NCBI GenBank assembly: GCA_963798195.1
Contig: CAWCSF010000010.1
Span: forward strand, 372,001 to 436,000
From: CAVSRC01 sp963798195
GTDB lineage: Bacteria > Pseudomonadota > Alphaproteobacteria > Rhizobiales > Kaistiaceae
Direction: 5' to 3'
DNA: 64,000 bases
Position 1 is the stretch's first letter, and the number at the start of each line of letters is the position of its first letter. The notes under the pieces were generated by a model. That model was not told the origin of the DNA, searched no databases, and saw only the letters and a program-made list of their open reading frames with translations. A program made the translations under genes and the position numbers. Shown in pieces: positions 8,667 through 17,402 of the stretch.

Positions 8667-9401
8667 TTGTCGAATTCACGGCTCTATCCGTCGCTTGCCC
8701 GTCACGCGCAGGTGGCTCACGAGATCGGCCGGCGCATCGTTTCGGGCGCAATTGCCGAGGGCGATGGGCTGCCCCGGGAAGCGGAACTTGCCAAAGAATT
8801 CCAGGTCAGCCGCCAGGCCGTTCGCGAGGCGCTCAAGGTACTTGCGGCAAAGGGGCTTGTCGCGCCGCGGCGCCGTACCGGCACAACGGTGCTTCCCCGC
8901 TCGTTCTGGAACCTGCTCGATCCCGATGTTCTTGCTTGGCATTCGCGCGGAAAGATCGCGCCTGATTTTCTCCTCGACCTGACAGAACTCAGGAGTGTCA
9001 TCGAGCCAGCGGCGGCGGCCCTAGCAGCCCGCCGCGCCGATCAGGAGCGTGTTGCTCAGCTCGGGGCGGCGTTGGACGCCATGCGAGTCAGCATGAACGA
9101 TACAAAGGCGTTTCTTGAGGCCGACATCGAGTTCCATATTGTGATGCTCTCGGCCACAGGAAATACACTGCTTGAGCGGCTCAGCACCATTATCGGCCCC
9201 ATCCTCCAGATGAGCCTTTCGGCCCAGGTAGCGGCGGCCAACCCCGCGTACAACCTGGCAGTCGAGCGGCACGCGGCCGTCTATGACGCCATCGCTCGCG
9301 GCGACGCCGATGCCGCGCGAAGCGCGATGGAAGCAATCCTATCGATCGCGCATGGTCAGGTTGTCCAGATGATACGGGATGGTTCGCGTCTGCAGCGTTG
9401 A
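8667..9401 (+). CDS. GntR-family transcriptional regulator, FadR/FCD subfamily
   Basis: A 244-residue regulator with TTG start at 8667. The N-terminal winged helix (residues about 10-75) contains LPREAELAKEFQVSRQAVREALKVLAAKGLV, a standard GntR recognition helix. The C-terminal FCD ligand domain keeps Asp/His metal-binding positions (DIEFHIVM, ERHAAVYDAI). Such proteins bind sugar acids, aromatic acids or dicarboxylates and usually repress the adjacent catabolic operon. It closes the same-strand cluster, 106 bases after matB, and is the likely local regulator of that cluster. The start is uncertain because no good ribosome site is visible. Confidence 0.9.
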   Translation: MSNSRLYPSLARHAQVAHEIGRRIVSGAIAEGDGLPREAELAKEFQVSRQAVREALKVLAAKGLVAPRRRTGTTVLPRSFWNLLDPDVLAWHSRGKIAPDFLLDLTELRSVIEPAAAALAARRADQERVAQLGAALDAMRVSMNDTKAFLEADIEFHIVMLSATGNTLLERLSTIIGPILQMSLSAQVAAANPAYNLAVERHAAVYDAIARGDADAARSAMEAILSIAHGQVVQMIRDGSRLQR

Positions 9402-9438
9402 GATTTTCCACGCGTGCACCATGCGCTGAGAGCCGAAT

Positions 9439-10884
9439 CTACATCCCTTCGCGCACTTTCTTGACTGTGTTCGTCGTGCTGAAACCCTCGAGCAGCGGCA
9501 ACAGGGCGACGCTGCCGCCGAGGGATTCGACAAACATTTGGCCCGGGATGGCCTTGCCGGCATAGTCCGCGCCTTTGAACAGCATGTCCGGCTTCAACGC
9601 GCGGATGAGGTCTTCCGGTGTGTCCTCGCCAAAAACGACCACCAGATCGACCGCACGGAGCCCGGCAAGCACGGCCGCCCGCGTCGCCTGGTCCTGCACC
9701 GGACGCTCCGGTCCCTTCAGCCGTTTCGTTGAGGCGTCGGAGTTTACCCCAACCACAAGCCGATCCACCCGCCGTGATGACTGCTCCAACGAGTGTAGAT
9801 GGCCGCGATGGAGCAGGTCGAAAACGCCGTTGGTGAAACCAACCTTAAGCCCCAACGCCTTCCATGCGGCAACACGCTCCGCAGCGTCGGCAGTTTCAAC
9901 GACGCCGTCGCCAAGGCCGGCGCCGAGGGCGTGCTGCAATTCCTGCGGTCGGACCGTGGCCGTGCCGGGCTTGGCGACGACGATGCCCGCCGCGACGTTG
10001 GCCAGGCGGACAGCGTCAGCAAGCGGCGCTCCGGTGCCGAGCGCAGCAGCCAAAGTCGCTACCACAGTGTCGCCGGCGCCGGTGACGTCGAAGACGTCAT
10101 GCGTCTCGGCGCGAACATGCAGCGGGGCCTCGTTGCCCCGCACTACCAAGGTCATCCCGGCCTCTCCGCGCGTGAGCAGGATGGCATCGATCGCGACCTG
10201 ATCGAGAACCTTGCGGCAGGCGGCAACGGCGGCGTCGTCGCTGTCGGCGCGGATGCCAGAGAACGCGGTCATTTCCTCCAGGTTCGGCGTGACCAGCGTC
10301 GCACCTGCGAACGCAGACACGTCCGCTCGCCGAGGGTCGACAATCACTGGCTTGCCCGCCTTGCGCGCCGCCTGGATCAGCGCCGTGATCGATGTTTCGT
10401 CAAGCGCTCCGCGCGCATAGTCGGAGATCACCACCACGCCGCATCCAGCCATCGCATCGCGCGCTGCATCCACCAGCCGGTCGCGGACCTCCGGCGCCGC
10501 GGCGCGGGTGTCTTCCGTATCGATGCACAGCAGTTGATGCCAGCCGCTGAGATAGCGCGTCTTGACCGTGGTCGGCCTGCTGGCGTCGGAGATCAGATGC
10601 CCGGTGAGCCGGGGAAAGGCGTGGCAAAGCGCGGACAGTTCCTCAGCCGCTGCATCCGTGCCGGTAAGGCCGACCAGCGTGACCGCGGCGCCGTACGCAA
10701 GCACGTTGGCGGCGACGTTGCTGGCGCCACCGGGGTAGGCGCGAACGGCGTCGAACTTCAGCACGGGAACCGGCGCCTCGCGCGACACGCGCGTTACCCG
10801 GCCAGCGACGAAGCGGTCGAGCATCACGTCGCCGACGACCAGCACTTCGGCATCGGCAAAGCGCGTTACTACGTTGGCATCCAT
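9439..10884 (-). CDS. hldE: Bifunctional D-beta-heptose 7-phosphate kinase / heptose 1-phosphate adenylyltransferase HldE
   Basis: A 481-residue two-domain protein of normal HldE length. The N-terminal PfkB/ribokinase domain (about 1-315) has GGASNVAANV and the catalytic DVTGAGDT loop. The C-terminal nucleotidyltransferase domain (about 340-481) has FTNGVFDLLHRGH (HxGH motif) and GVNSDAS. It phosphorylates heptose 7-phosphate and adenylates heptose 1-phosphate, two cytoplasmic steps towards ADP-heptose for the lipopolysaccharide core. The other hld/gmhA genes are not in the window. It converges with the GntR gene, leaving only 37 bases between them. Confidence 0.96.
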   Translation of the reverse strand: MDANVVTRFADAEVLVVGDVMLDRFVAGRVTRVSREAPVPVLKFDAVRAYPGGASNVAANVLAYGAAVTLVGLTGTDAAAEELSALCHAFPRLTGHLISDASRPTTVKTRYLSGWHQLLCIDTEDTRAAAPEVRDRLVDAARDAMAGCGVVVISDYARGALDETSITALIQAARKAGKPVIVDPRRADVSAFAGATLVTPNLEEMTAFSGIRADSDDAAVAACRKVLDQVAIDAILLTRGEAGMTLVVRGNEAPLHVRAETHDVFDVTGAGDTVVATLAAALGTGAPLADAVRLANVAAGIVVAKPGTATVRPQELQHALGAGLGDGVVETADAAERVAAWKALGLKVGFTNGVFDLLHRGHLHSLEQSSRRVDRLVVGVNSDASTKRLKGPERPVQDQATRAAVLAGLRAVDLVVVFGEDTPEDLIRALKPDMLFKGADYAGKAIPGQMFVESLGGSVALLPLLEGFSTTNTVKKVREGM

Positions 10885-10976
10885 GGGATTATCCGGCGTT
10901 CGCTCGGCGATCCCCGGTCATATCGGCGCGCAGGGCAGGGGGCAAGCGCGAGCCGCCCCGGCTGTTAACGGAGCAG

Positions 10977-12032
10977 TCAGCGCAGGCTGGCGTTGATTGC
11001 CGCAATGGCGGAAGAGCCCGGGCAGAGTTCCTTGTCCGCGAGGGCATTCAAAGGCTTCTCGACTGTGTTCAGACGGTCGTTGAGGTCGCCCTGGTCGTGA
11101 TTGACGTAAAGAAGGCCGGTGACGATCTCGCCGTCCGCTTGACGCTCCTGAATGTAGGCGCGCGCTGCGAGCCGGTCGGTCGGGTCGTAGGCGCTTTCCA
11201 ACTTTCGCAGCCGCAGCGTTGTGCCATCGTGCTGTGTCACGTCAATCACCTGACCCGGCTCATAGTCGGCGGTAATTTCCTTGCGACCGAGGATGACATC
11301 GAGCGCGTTGACCGCATCGTTATGCTCGCGGACGTAGTCGAAGCTCTTGGTCGAGCCGGGGTGGTTGTTGAAGGCAACGCATGGGCTGATGACATCGAGG
11401 AAGGCTACGCCACGGTGATGGATAGCGCCTTTGATCAGCGGCACGAGTTGGTGCTTGTCGCCGGAGAAGCCGCGCGCGACATAGGTCGCGCCGAGCAGGA
11501 TCGCCATCGAGATCAGGTCGATCGGCTCGTCTGTATTGCCGACACCCTTCTTCGAGGTCGAGCCAGCGTCGGCCGTCGCTGAGAATTGGCCCTTGGTCAG
11601 GCCGTACACGCCGTTGTTCTCGACGATGTACACCATCTTCACGCCGCGCCTCAGGCAGTGGGCGAAGTGGCCAAGGCCGATCGATGCGGAATCGCCGTCG
11701 CCGGAGACGCCGAGATAGATCAACTCGCGATTGGCGAGACTCGCGCCGGTCGCCACCGTGGGCATGCGGCCATGCACGCTGTTGAAGCCATGACTCTGGC
11801 CAAGGAAATAGGTCGGAGTCTTGGACGAGCAGCCAATGCCGGATAGTTTGGCGATCCGATGCGGCGGCAGGTCTAGCTCGAAACAGGCCTGGATGATCGC
11901 CGAAGAGATCGAGTCATGTCCGCAACCGGCGCAAAGCGTCGACACCGACCCTTCATAGTCGCGGTGGGTGAAGCCAAGCGCATTCACCGGCAAAGCGGGA
12001 TGGTGGAACTTTGGTTTGACGACGTAGGTCAT
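10977..12032 (-). CDS. 2-oxoacid:ferredoxin oxidoreductase, beta subunit (KorB-like)
   Basis: The ATG at 12032 overlaps the alpha-subunit stop in an ATGA arrangement and gives 351 residues. It is the thiamine diphosphate and Fe-S subunit: CAGCGH (Cys34, Cys37), GIGCSS, the TPP motif GDGDSASIG...VENNGVYGLTKGQ and a later cluster cysteine in SPCVAFNNH. With the alpha subunit it oxidatively decarboxylates a 2-oxo acid (2-oxoglutarate or pyruvate type) to the acyl-CoA and passes electrons to ferredoxin. The sequence pattern favours 2-oxoglutarate but does not prove it. Confidence 0.92.
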   Translation of the reverse strand: MTYVVKPKFHHPALPVNALGFTHRDYEGSVSTLCAGCGHDSISSAIIQACFELDLPPHRIAKLSGIGCSSKTPTYFLGQSHGFNSVHGRMPTVATGASLANRELIYLGVSGDGDSASIGLGHFAHCLRRGVKMVYIVENNGVYGLTKGQFSATADAGSTSKKGVGNTDEPIDLISMAILLGATYVARGFSGDKHQLVPLIKGAIHHRGVAFLDVISPCVAFNNHPGSTKSFDYVREHNDAVNALDVILGRKEITADYEPGQVIDVTQHDGTTLRLRKLESAYDPTDRLAARAYIQERQADGEIVTGLLYVNHDQGDLNDRLNTVEKPLNALADKELCPGSSAIAAINASLR

Positions 12033-13873
12033 TCGGCAGCCTCGGTCATTCCGGCGAGTGCACGCCAGTGTTCTGTGATTGCGCGCGTGATGAAGCGCTC
12101 GGTGATCGGCGTTCCATCGTAGTGAAGGACCGGGATCAGGCGCGCCGGGTCGAGCCCACATTCGTTCATCAGCAGCGTCCGCAACTGCGCGTCCCTGTTC
12201 TGCTCGACGACGAACAGATGATCGTGCTCCAGCGCGAAGTCGACGACGGCGTCGGAGAACGGGAAGGCGCGGATCCGCAACGTATCGAGATGGATGTTCT
12301 TTGCCTCCAGCGCCTCGAGTGCCTCGTTCATGGCTGGTGCGGTGGAGCCGTAATAGATCACGCCGGTGCGCGTTTTCTTGGCCGCATCGCGCCGAATCGG
12401 CGTCGGGACAAGACCCTTCGCCGTTTCGAACTTGCGCAAGAGCCGTTGCATGTTGTCGACGTAGTCGTCGCCCTCTTCGCTGTACTTGGCATAGCGATTG
12501 CGCGACGTCCCGCGCGTGAAAAAGGCACCTTTGTTGGCATGGGTCCCGGGGTAGGTGCGGTAGGTGATGGCATCGCCATCGACGTCGAGATAACGGCCGA
12601 ACTCACGGCCCGCTTCGAGCTGTTCGGCAGTCAAGACCTTGCCGCGGTCATACGCATGGCTGTCGTCCCAGGCGAGAGGCTTGCACAACCACTCATTCAT
12701 ACCGATGTCGAGATCGAGCATGACAAACACCGGCGTCTGAAGACGGTCAGCGAGATCGAAGGACTGTGCTGCGAACTCGAAGCTCTCGCGCGGATCCTCG
12801 GGAAAGAGCAGCACATGCTTGGTGTCGCCATGCGAGGCATAGGCCGCGATCAGGATGTCCGACTGCTGGGTGCGCGTCGGCATGCCGGTAGACGGTCCGC
12901 CACGCTGCACGTCAAAGATCACGGCGGGAATCTCTGCGAAGTAGGCGAGGCCGATGAACTCCTGCATCAGCGAGATGCCGGGCCCCGCTGTGCACGTGAA
13001 TGCGCGGGCGCCGTTCCAGGCAGCGCCAATCACCATGCCGATCGACGCGAGCTCGTCTTCGGCTTGGACGATTGCGAAGCGGTTCTTGCCGGTTTCCTTG
13101 TCGATGCGATGGCGACGGCAGTGGTTGCCGAAGGCTTCGGCCAACGACGTCGAGGGCGTTATCGGATACCACGCCGCAACAGTCGCGCCGCCGTAGACGC
13201 AGCCTAGGCCGGCAGCGTTGTTGCCTTCAATGAAAATACGGTCGCCGACCGCATCGGCGCGATTGATCTTGAGGTCGATGCGTCCGGCAAGCTCTGCCCG
13301 GGCATGGTCGCGGCCCATGTGCAGCGCCTCGATGTTGGGCTGGATCAGCTTGTCCTTCCCCTTGAACTGCTCGCCGATCAGTTCCTCTACGACCTCCGTG
13401 TCGATGCCGAGCAGTTCGGCCAAGGCGCCGACATAGATGATGTTCTTGAAGAGCTGACGCTGGCGCGGGTCCTTGTAGCGCGCGTTGCAAATAGCGGTCA
13501 GCGGCATGCCGAGAACCGTGATGTCGTCGCGGAACTTGGACGCCGGGATCGGCCGGGTCGAATCGTAGAAGATGTACCCGCCGGGATCGATTTCGCGGAC
13601 ATCCTGGTCCCAGGTCTGCGGATTCATCGCCACCATCAGGTCGACACCGCCGCGCCGTCCGATATGGCCAGCCTCGGAGACGCGCACCTCGTACCAGGTC
13701 GGCAGGCCCTGGATGTTCGACGGGAAGATATTGCGGGAGGCGACGGGAACGCCCATGCGCAGGATCGAGCGAGCGAAGAGGCGGTTTGCGCTTGCCGACC
13801 CGGAGCCGTTTACATTGGCGAACTTAACGACAAAGTCGTTGATGCGGCCGGGTTGGGGAGAAGGGGCATTCAT
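12029..13873 (-). CDS. 2-oxoacid:ferredoxin oxidoreductase, fused gamma-alpha subunit (KorA-like)
   Basis: A 614-residue fusion. Residues about 20-190 form the gamma domain (GSGSASANRLFARSIL...), followed from about residue 215 by the alpha domain with WYPITPSTSLAEAF, GPGISLMQEF and GGPSTGMPTRTQQSD, which help bind TPP and the 2-oxo acid. It forms the catalytic complex with the beta subunit downstream, with which it overlaps by four bases. The gene upstream encodes a GltD-like FAD/Fe-S protein that probably exchanges electrons with this complex. Such fused KorAB enzymes occur in aerobic alphaproteobacteria as well as in anaerobes. Confidence 0.92.
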   Translation of the reverse strand: MNAPSPQPGRINDFVVKFANVNGSGSASANRLFARSILRMGVPVASRNIFPSNIQGLPTWYEVRVSEAGHIGRRGGVDLMVAMNPQTWDQDVREIDPGGYIFYDSTRPIPASKFRDDITVLGMPLTAICNARYKDPRQRQLFKNIIYVGALAELLGIDTEVVEELIGEQFKGKDKLIQPNIEALHMGRDHARAELAGRIDLKINRADAVGDRIFIEGNNAAGLGCVYGGATVAAWYPITPSTSLAEAFGNHCRRHRIDKETGKNRFAIVQAEDELASIGMVIGAAWNGARAFTCTAGPGISLMQEFIGLAYFAEIPAVIFDVQRGGPSTGMPTRTQQSDILIAAYASHGDTKHVLLFPEDPRESFEFAAQSFDLADRLQTPVFVMLDLDIGMNEWLCKPLAWDDSHAYDRGKVLTAEQLEAGREFGRYLDVDGDAITYRTYPGTHANKGAFFTRGTSRNRYAKYSEEGDDYVDNMQRLLRKFETAKGLVPTPIRRDAAKKTRTGVIYYGSTAPAMNEALEALEAKNIHLDTLRIRAFPFSDAVVDFALEHDHLFVVEQNRDAQLRTLLMNECGLDPARLIPVLHYDGTPITERFITRAITEHWRALAGMTEAAE

Positions 13874-13959
13874 CGGATCATCTTCCGCGGCGCGTCAGCG
13901 TCCGCGCCCTTCCGATATGGAAGGCCGGCTGTCCGGCTCTCCCTCTTGGTCTTCGAGCG

Positions 13960-15853
13960 TCAATAGCATCCCGATTGTCCCGGTGCGTGCGCCATATCGA
14001 GCAGAAATTTCTGCATGTCCCATGCGCCGGTCGGGCACCGCTCTGCACAAAGGCCGCAATGCAGGCAGACGTCCTCATCCTTGGCCATGATCCGGCCCGT
14101 CTTCAGCGGTGCGGAGATATAGAGGTCCTGCGTCAGATTTCGAGCCGGTGCGGTCAGCCGTGTTCTGAGGTCGGCCTCGGGGCCATTGGGCGTGAATGTG
14201 ATGCAATCCATCGGGCAGATGTCGACACAGGCGTCACACTCGATACAGAGCCGGTTCGCTGAATACGGTCTCGACGTCGCAGTTGAGGCAGCGCTGTGCT
14301 TCCGCGTACCCGAGCAAAGGATCGAAGCCGAGTTCGACTTCGGCCTTCACGTCCTTCAGCGCGATAGCCTGGTCGCGCAACGGCACCTTCTTGCGCTGAT
14401 CGAGAGCAATCTCGCTGTCGTAGCTCCACTCGTGGATCCCCATCTTCTGGCTGATGAGCGTCACGTGGGGCGGCGGCCGGTCGGCGACGTCGGCTTTCTG
14501 GCAGAACTTGTCGATCGAGATGGCGGCTTCGTGGCCGTGCGCGACGGCCCAGATGATGTTCTTCGGTCCGAAGGCGGCGTCGCCGCCAAAGAAGACCCGC
14601 GGGTTCGACGACTGGAACGTGACCGTGTCGACCTTGGGCATCTCCCATTTGTCGAATTCCAGACCGATGTCGCGCTCAATCCACGGGAACGCGTTCTCCT
14701 GGCCAATGGCGACCAGCACATCGTCGCACGGCTCGTGGAGGTCCGGTTCCCCGGTCGGCTCCAGCCGGCGGCGGCCCTTGTCGTCGTACACCGCTGCGAC
14801 CTTTTCGAAGACGACACCCGTCAGGCGGCCATTGTCATGCGTGAAAGCCTTCGGCACCATGAAGTTGAGGATCGGGATGCCCTCGTGCATCGCGTCTTCT
14901 TTTTCCCAGGGCGAGGCTTTCATTTCCTCGAAGCCGGAACGCACGATCACCTTGACGCTTTCGCCGCCGAGGCGGCGCGATGTGCGGCAACAATCCATTG
15001 CGGTATTGCCGCCACCGAGCACGATGACACGCTTGCCGATCTTCTCAACGTGGCCGAAGGAAACACTCGACAGCCAATCGATGCCGATGTGGATGTTTGC
15101 CGCAGCCTCCTTCCGGCCAGGGACGTCGAGGTCGCGGCCGCGGGGCGCTCCGGTGCCGACGAAGATGGCATCGAAGCCCTCGTCGAGGACTCCCTTTAGG
15201 CTATCGACGTGTTTTCCGAAGCGCGTTTCGATACCACCCATATTCAGGATGTAGCCGACCTCTTCGTCGATCACAGACTCCGGAAGACGGAAGCGCGGAA
15301 TCTGGCTGCGGATCATACCGCCGCCGCGCTTGTCTGAGTCAAAGATGACAAGATCGTAGCCGAGCGGCGCGAGGTCGCGAGCGACCGCAAGCGACGCTGG
15401 CCCGGCTCCGATCAGCGCGATGCGCTTGCCGTTGCGCTTCGTCGGCGCCTTGGGCAATCGCCCGGAAACGTCATCCTTGTTGTCAGCGGCAACGCGCTTG
15501 AGGCGACAGATGGCAACGGGCTCTTCCTCGACGCGCCCGCGCCGGCAGGCGGGTTCACAGGGGCGATCGCAGGTGCGTCCGAGAATCCCCGGAAACACGT
15601 TGGAGTACCAGTTCACCATGTATGCGTCGGTGTAGCGCCCCGCGGCGATCAGCCGAATGTACTCAGGCACCGGGGTGTGCGCCGGACAGGCCCACTGGCA
15701 GTCCACGACTTTGTGAAAGTAATCCGGCTTGGAGATATCGGTCGCCGGCATGCCGGAATCGGCGCTCACCCTTGTTGGGTTCTTTCCCGCGAACCCGTTG
15801 GCGTCGCGGGATACGTCCAGGGTGCTCGTCACTCGGCTGCCTCTGTCGGGCAT
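13960..15853 (-). CDS. GltD-like FAD/NAD(P) oxidoreductase with C-terminal 2x[4Fe-4S] ferredoxin domain, frameshifted
   Basis: Two frames join into about 630 residues. The N-terminal cysteine cluster (CQWACPAHTPVPEYI, CDRPCEPACRRG) resembles the Fe-S region of glutamate synthase small subunit. Next come the FAD motif LIGAGPASLAVA (about residue 145) and the NAD(P)H motif VLGGGNTAMDCC. The first frame ends after CLNCDVETVFSEPALYRV; dropping one base near 14251-14254 lets it continue as LCIECDACVDICPMDC and then CLHCGLCAERCP, two complete 4Fe-4S binding motifs. The break is probably a sequence error. Located just upstream of korA and korB, it probably reoxidises or reduces their ferredoxin with NAD(P)H. 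A 260-base divergent promoter region separates it from the efflux genes. Confidence 0.87.
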
Positions 15854-16113
15854 TCAGGCGTTTCCAGTGACATGGTGGCAAACTCCATGACGTAAATAAA
15901 GGGCCGATGCATCAAATCGTCACATTGGGTTATTTTGCGCGGCGGTCTGGAGCGTTGGCCGGAAAGCGCCCGTCGGCCTGGATTTACGGTGCGCGGACAA
16001 TGCCTTATCGGCGAAAACCCACGGCAATGATATAACGTCACCGTGGCTGGCGACGGAAAACACCCGCGCTGGCGTTAAAGGCGTTACGCCGCAACCCAAC
16101 CAGCCGGTCCCGA

Positions 16114-17388
16114 ATGTCCGCCTTCAAGCAGATTCTCCTCTCCCTCGTCGTCGTCCTGATCGCTGCGGCGGGCTGGTACGCCTATGACAAGGGCTACCTG
16201 TTCGCAAAGCAAGGTGGTGCGAATGTCGCACAGTCGCCCGGCGGCGCAGGTGCCGGCGGGCGCCCAGGCGCTGGCGGTGGGCCGGGCGGCTCCCGCGGCG
16301 GTGCCGGTGGTGGGCAGACCCTGGTAGTCACGGCCGAAGTCGCTATGGACGACGCCGGCATGGAAGTTCGCGCCATCGGTACGGTCGCTGCTGCCCGTGC
16401 CGTGACGCTGTTTGCCCAAGTGACCGGTATCGTCGTCGAGGCGCCATTCACGCCTGGTTCTCAGGTGGAGGAAGGGCGGACACTGATTCGCCTCGACGAT
16501 GCCGACCAACGCGTTGCGGTCGACAAGGCCCGGATCGCCCGCGACGCCGCTCAGGCGGCTCTGGATCGCGCAGAGCAACTCGCCAAATCGAACAACATCA
16601 CTACTGTTGCCCTGTCGGATGCCAAGTCCGCGCTTCAGCGCGCCGGGATTGATCTGCAGAGCGCCGAGAATGATCTGGCCAAGCGCACCATCAAGGCGCC
16701 TTTCGCCGGTACGGTCGGCCTCTCCGACGTAACCGTCGGCGATCTCGTCAATTCATCGAAAGCGATTGTCACGCTGGATGATATGACGAAGGTAACCGTC
16801 AGCTTCGTCGTGCCCGAACGGGCGTCGGGGCTGGTCGCGGTCGGTCAACCGGTGACAGCCACCAGCGAAGCAGTTCCCGGCCAGGCATTCAATGGCGAGA
16901 TCAGCGCGGTCGACAGCCGAGTCGATCCAACGGCGCGCACGCTTAAGGTCGAAGCCACCCTGCCCAACGACCTGAATATTCTCAAGCCGGGAATGGCGCT
17001 CGCCGTCGGCCTCTCCTTTCCCGGCGAGAAACATCCGGAAGTGCCCTCGCTGGCGGTTCAGTGGGACCGGAGCGGACCGTACGTATGGAAACTCGTTGGC
17101 GACAAAGTCGAGCGCACCTCGGTGCAGATCCTGGGAAGGCGAAGCGGCGCAGCGATCGTGAGCGGCGAACTGGCGCTCGGCGACGAAGTGATCATCGAGG
17201 GCCTGCAACGGCTGCGCGACGGTGCCACTGTCACGAAGGCCGATGACAGCGGCAATTCAGGGGGACCTCAGGGGCCCCGCCCTGGCGGGGGACAGCCCCC
17301 AACAGCGGGACAGGCGCCGGGCAGCACCACAACAACGCCACCGGAAGCGGGCGCTGACGCCCGCCCGCGCCGTCCGCAGAGCGGCTAA
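16114..17388 (+). CDS. RND efflux periplasmic adaptor (membrane fusion protein)
   Basis: A 424-residue adaptor. Residues 5-23 form a membrane anchor or signal segment. A very glycine-rich linker follows (about residues 40-70), then the barrel-sandwich hybrid (ARAVTLFAQVTGIV ... APFAGTVGLSDVTVGDLV) flanking a coiled-coil hairpin (about 130-200), then the beta-barrel and membrane-proximal domains. The C-terminal tail is Pro/Gly/Thr rich and low complexity. It links the inner-membrane pump encoded 15 bases downstream to an outer-membrane channel. No TolC-like gene is present, so the channel must be encoded elsewhere. Confidence 0.92.
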   Translation: MSAFKQILLSLVVVLIAAAGWYAYDKGYLFAKQGGANVAQSPGGAGAGGRPGAGGGPGGSRGGAGGGQTLVVTAEVAMDDAGMEVRAIGTVAAARAVTLFAQVTGIVVEAPFTPGSQVEEGRTLIRLDDADQRVAVDKARIARDAAQAALDRAEQLAKSNNITTVALSDAKSALQRAGIDLQSAENDLAKRTIKAPFAGTVGLSDVTVGDLVNSSKAIVTLDDMTKVTVSFVVPERASGLVAVGQPVTATSEAVPGQAFNGEISAVDSRVDPTARTLKVEATLPNDLNILKPGMALAVGLSFPGEKHPEVPSLAVQWDRSGPYVWKLVGDKVERTSVQILGRRSGAAIVSGELALGDEVIIEGLQRLRDGATVTKADDSGNSGGPQGPRPGGGQPPTAGQAPGSTTTTPPEAGADARPRRPQSG

Positions 17389-17402
17389 GAAGGGTAGGGA
17401 CC

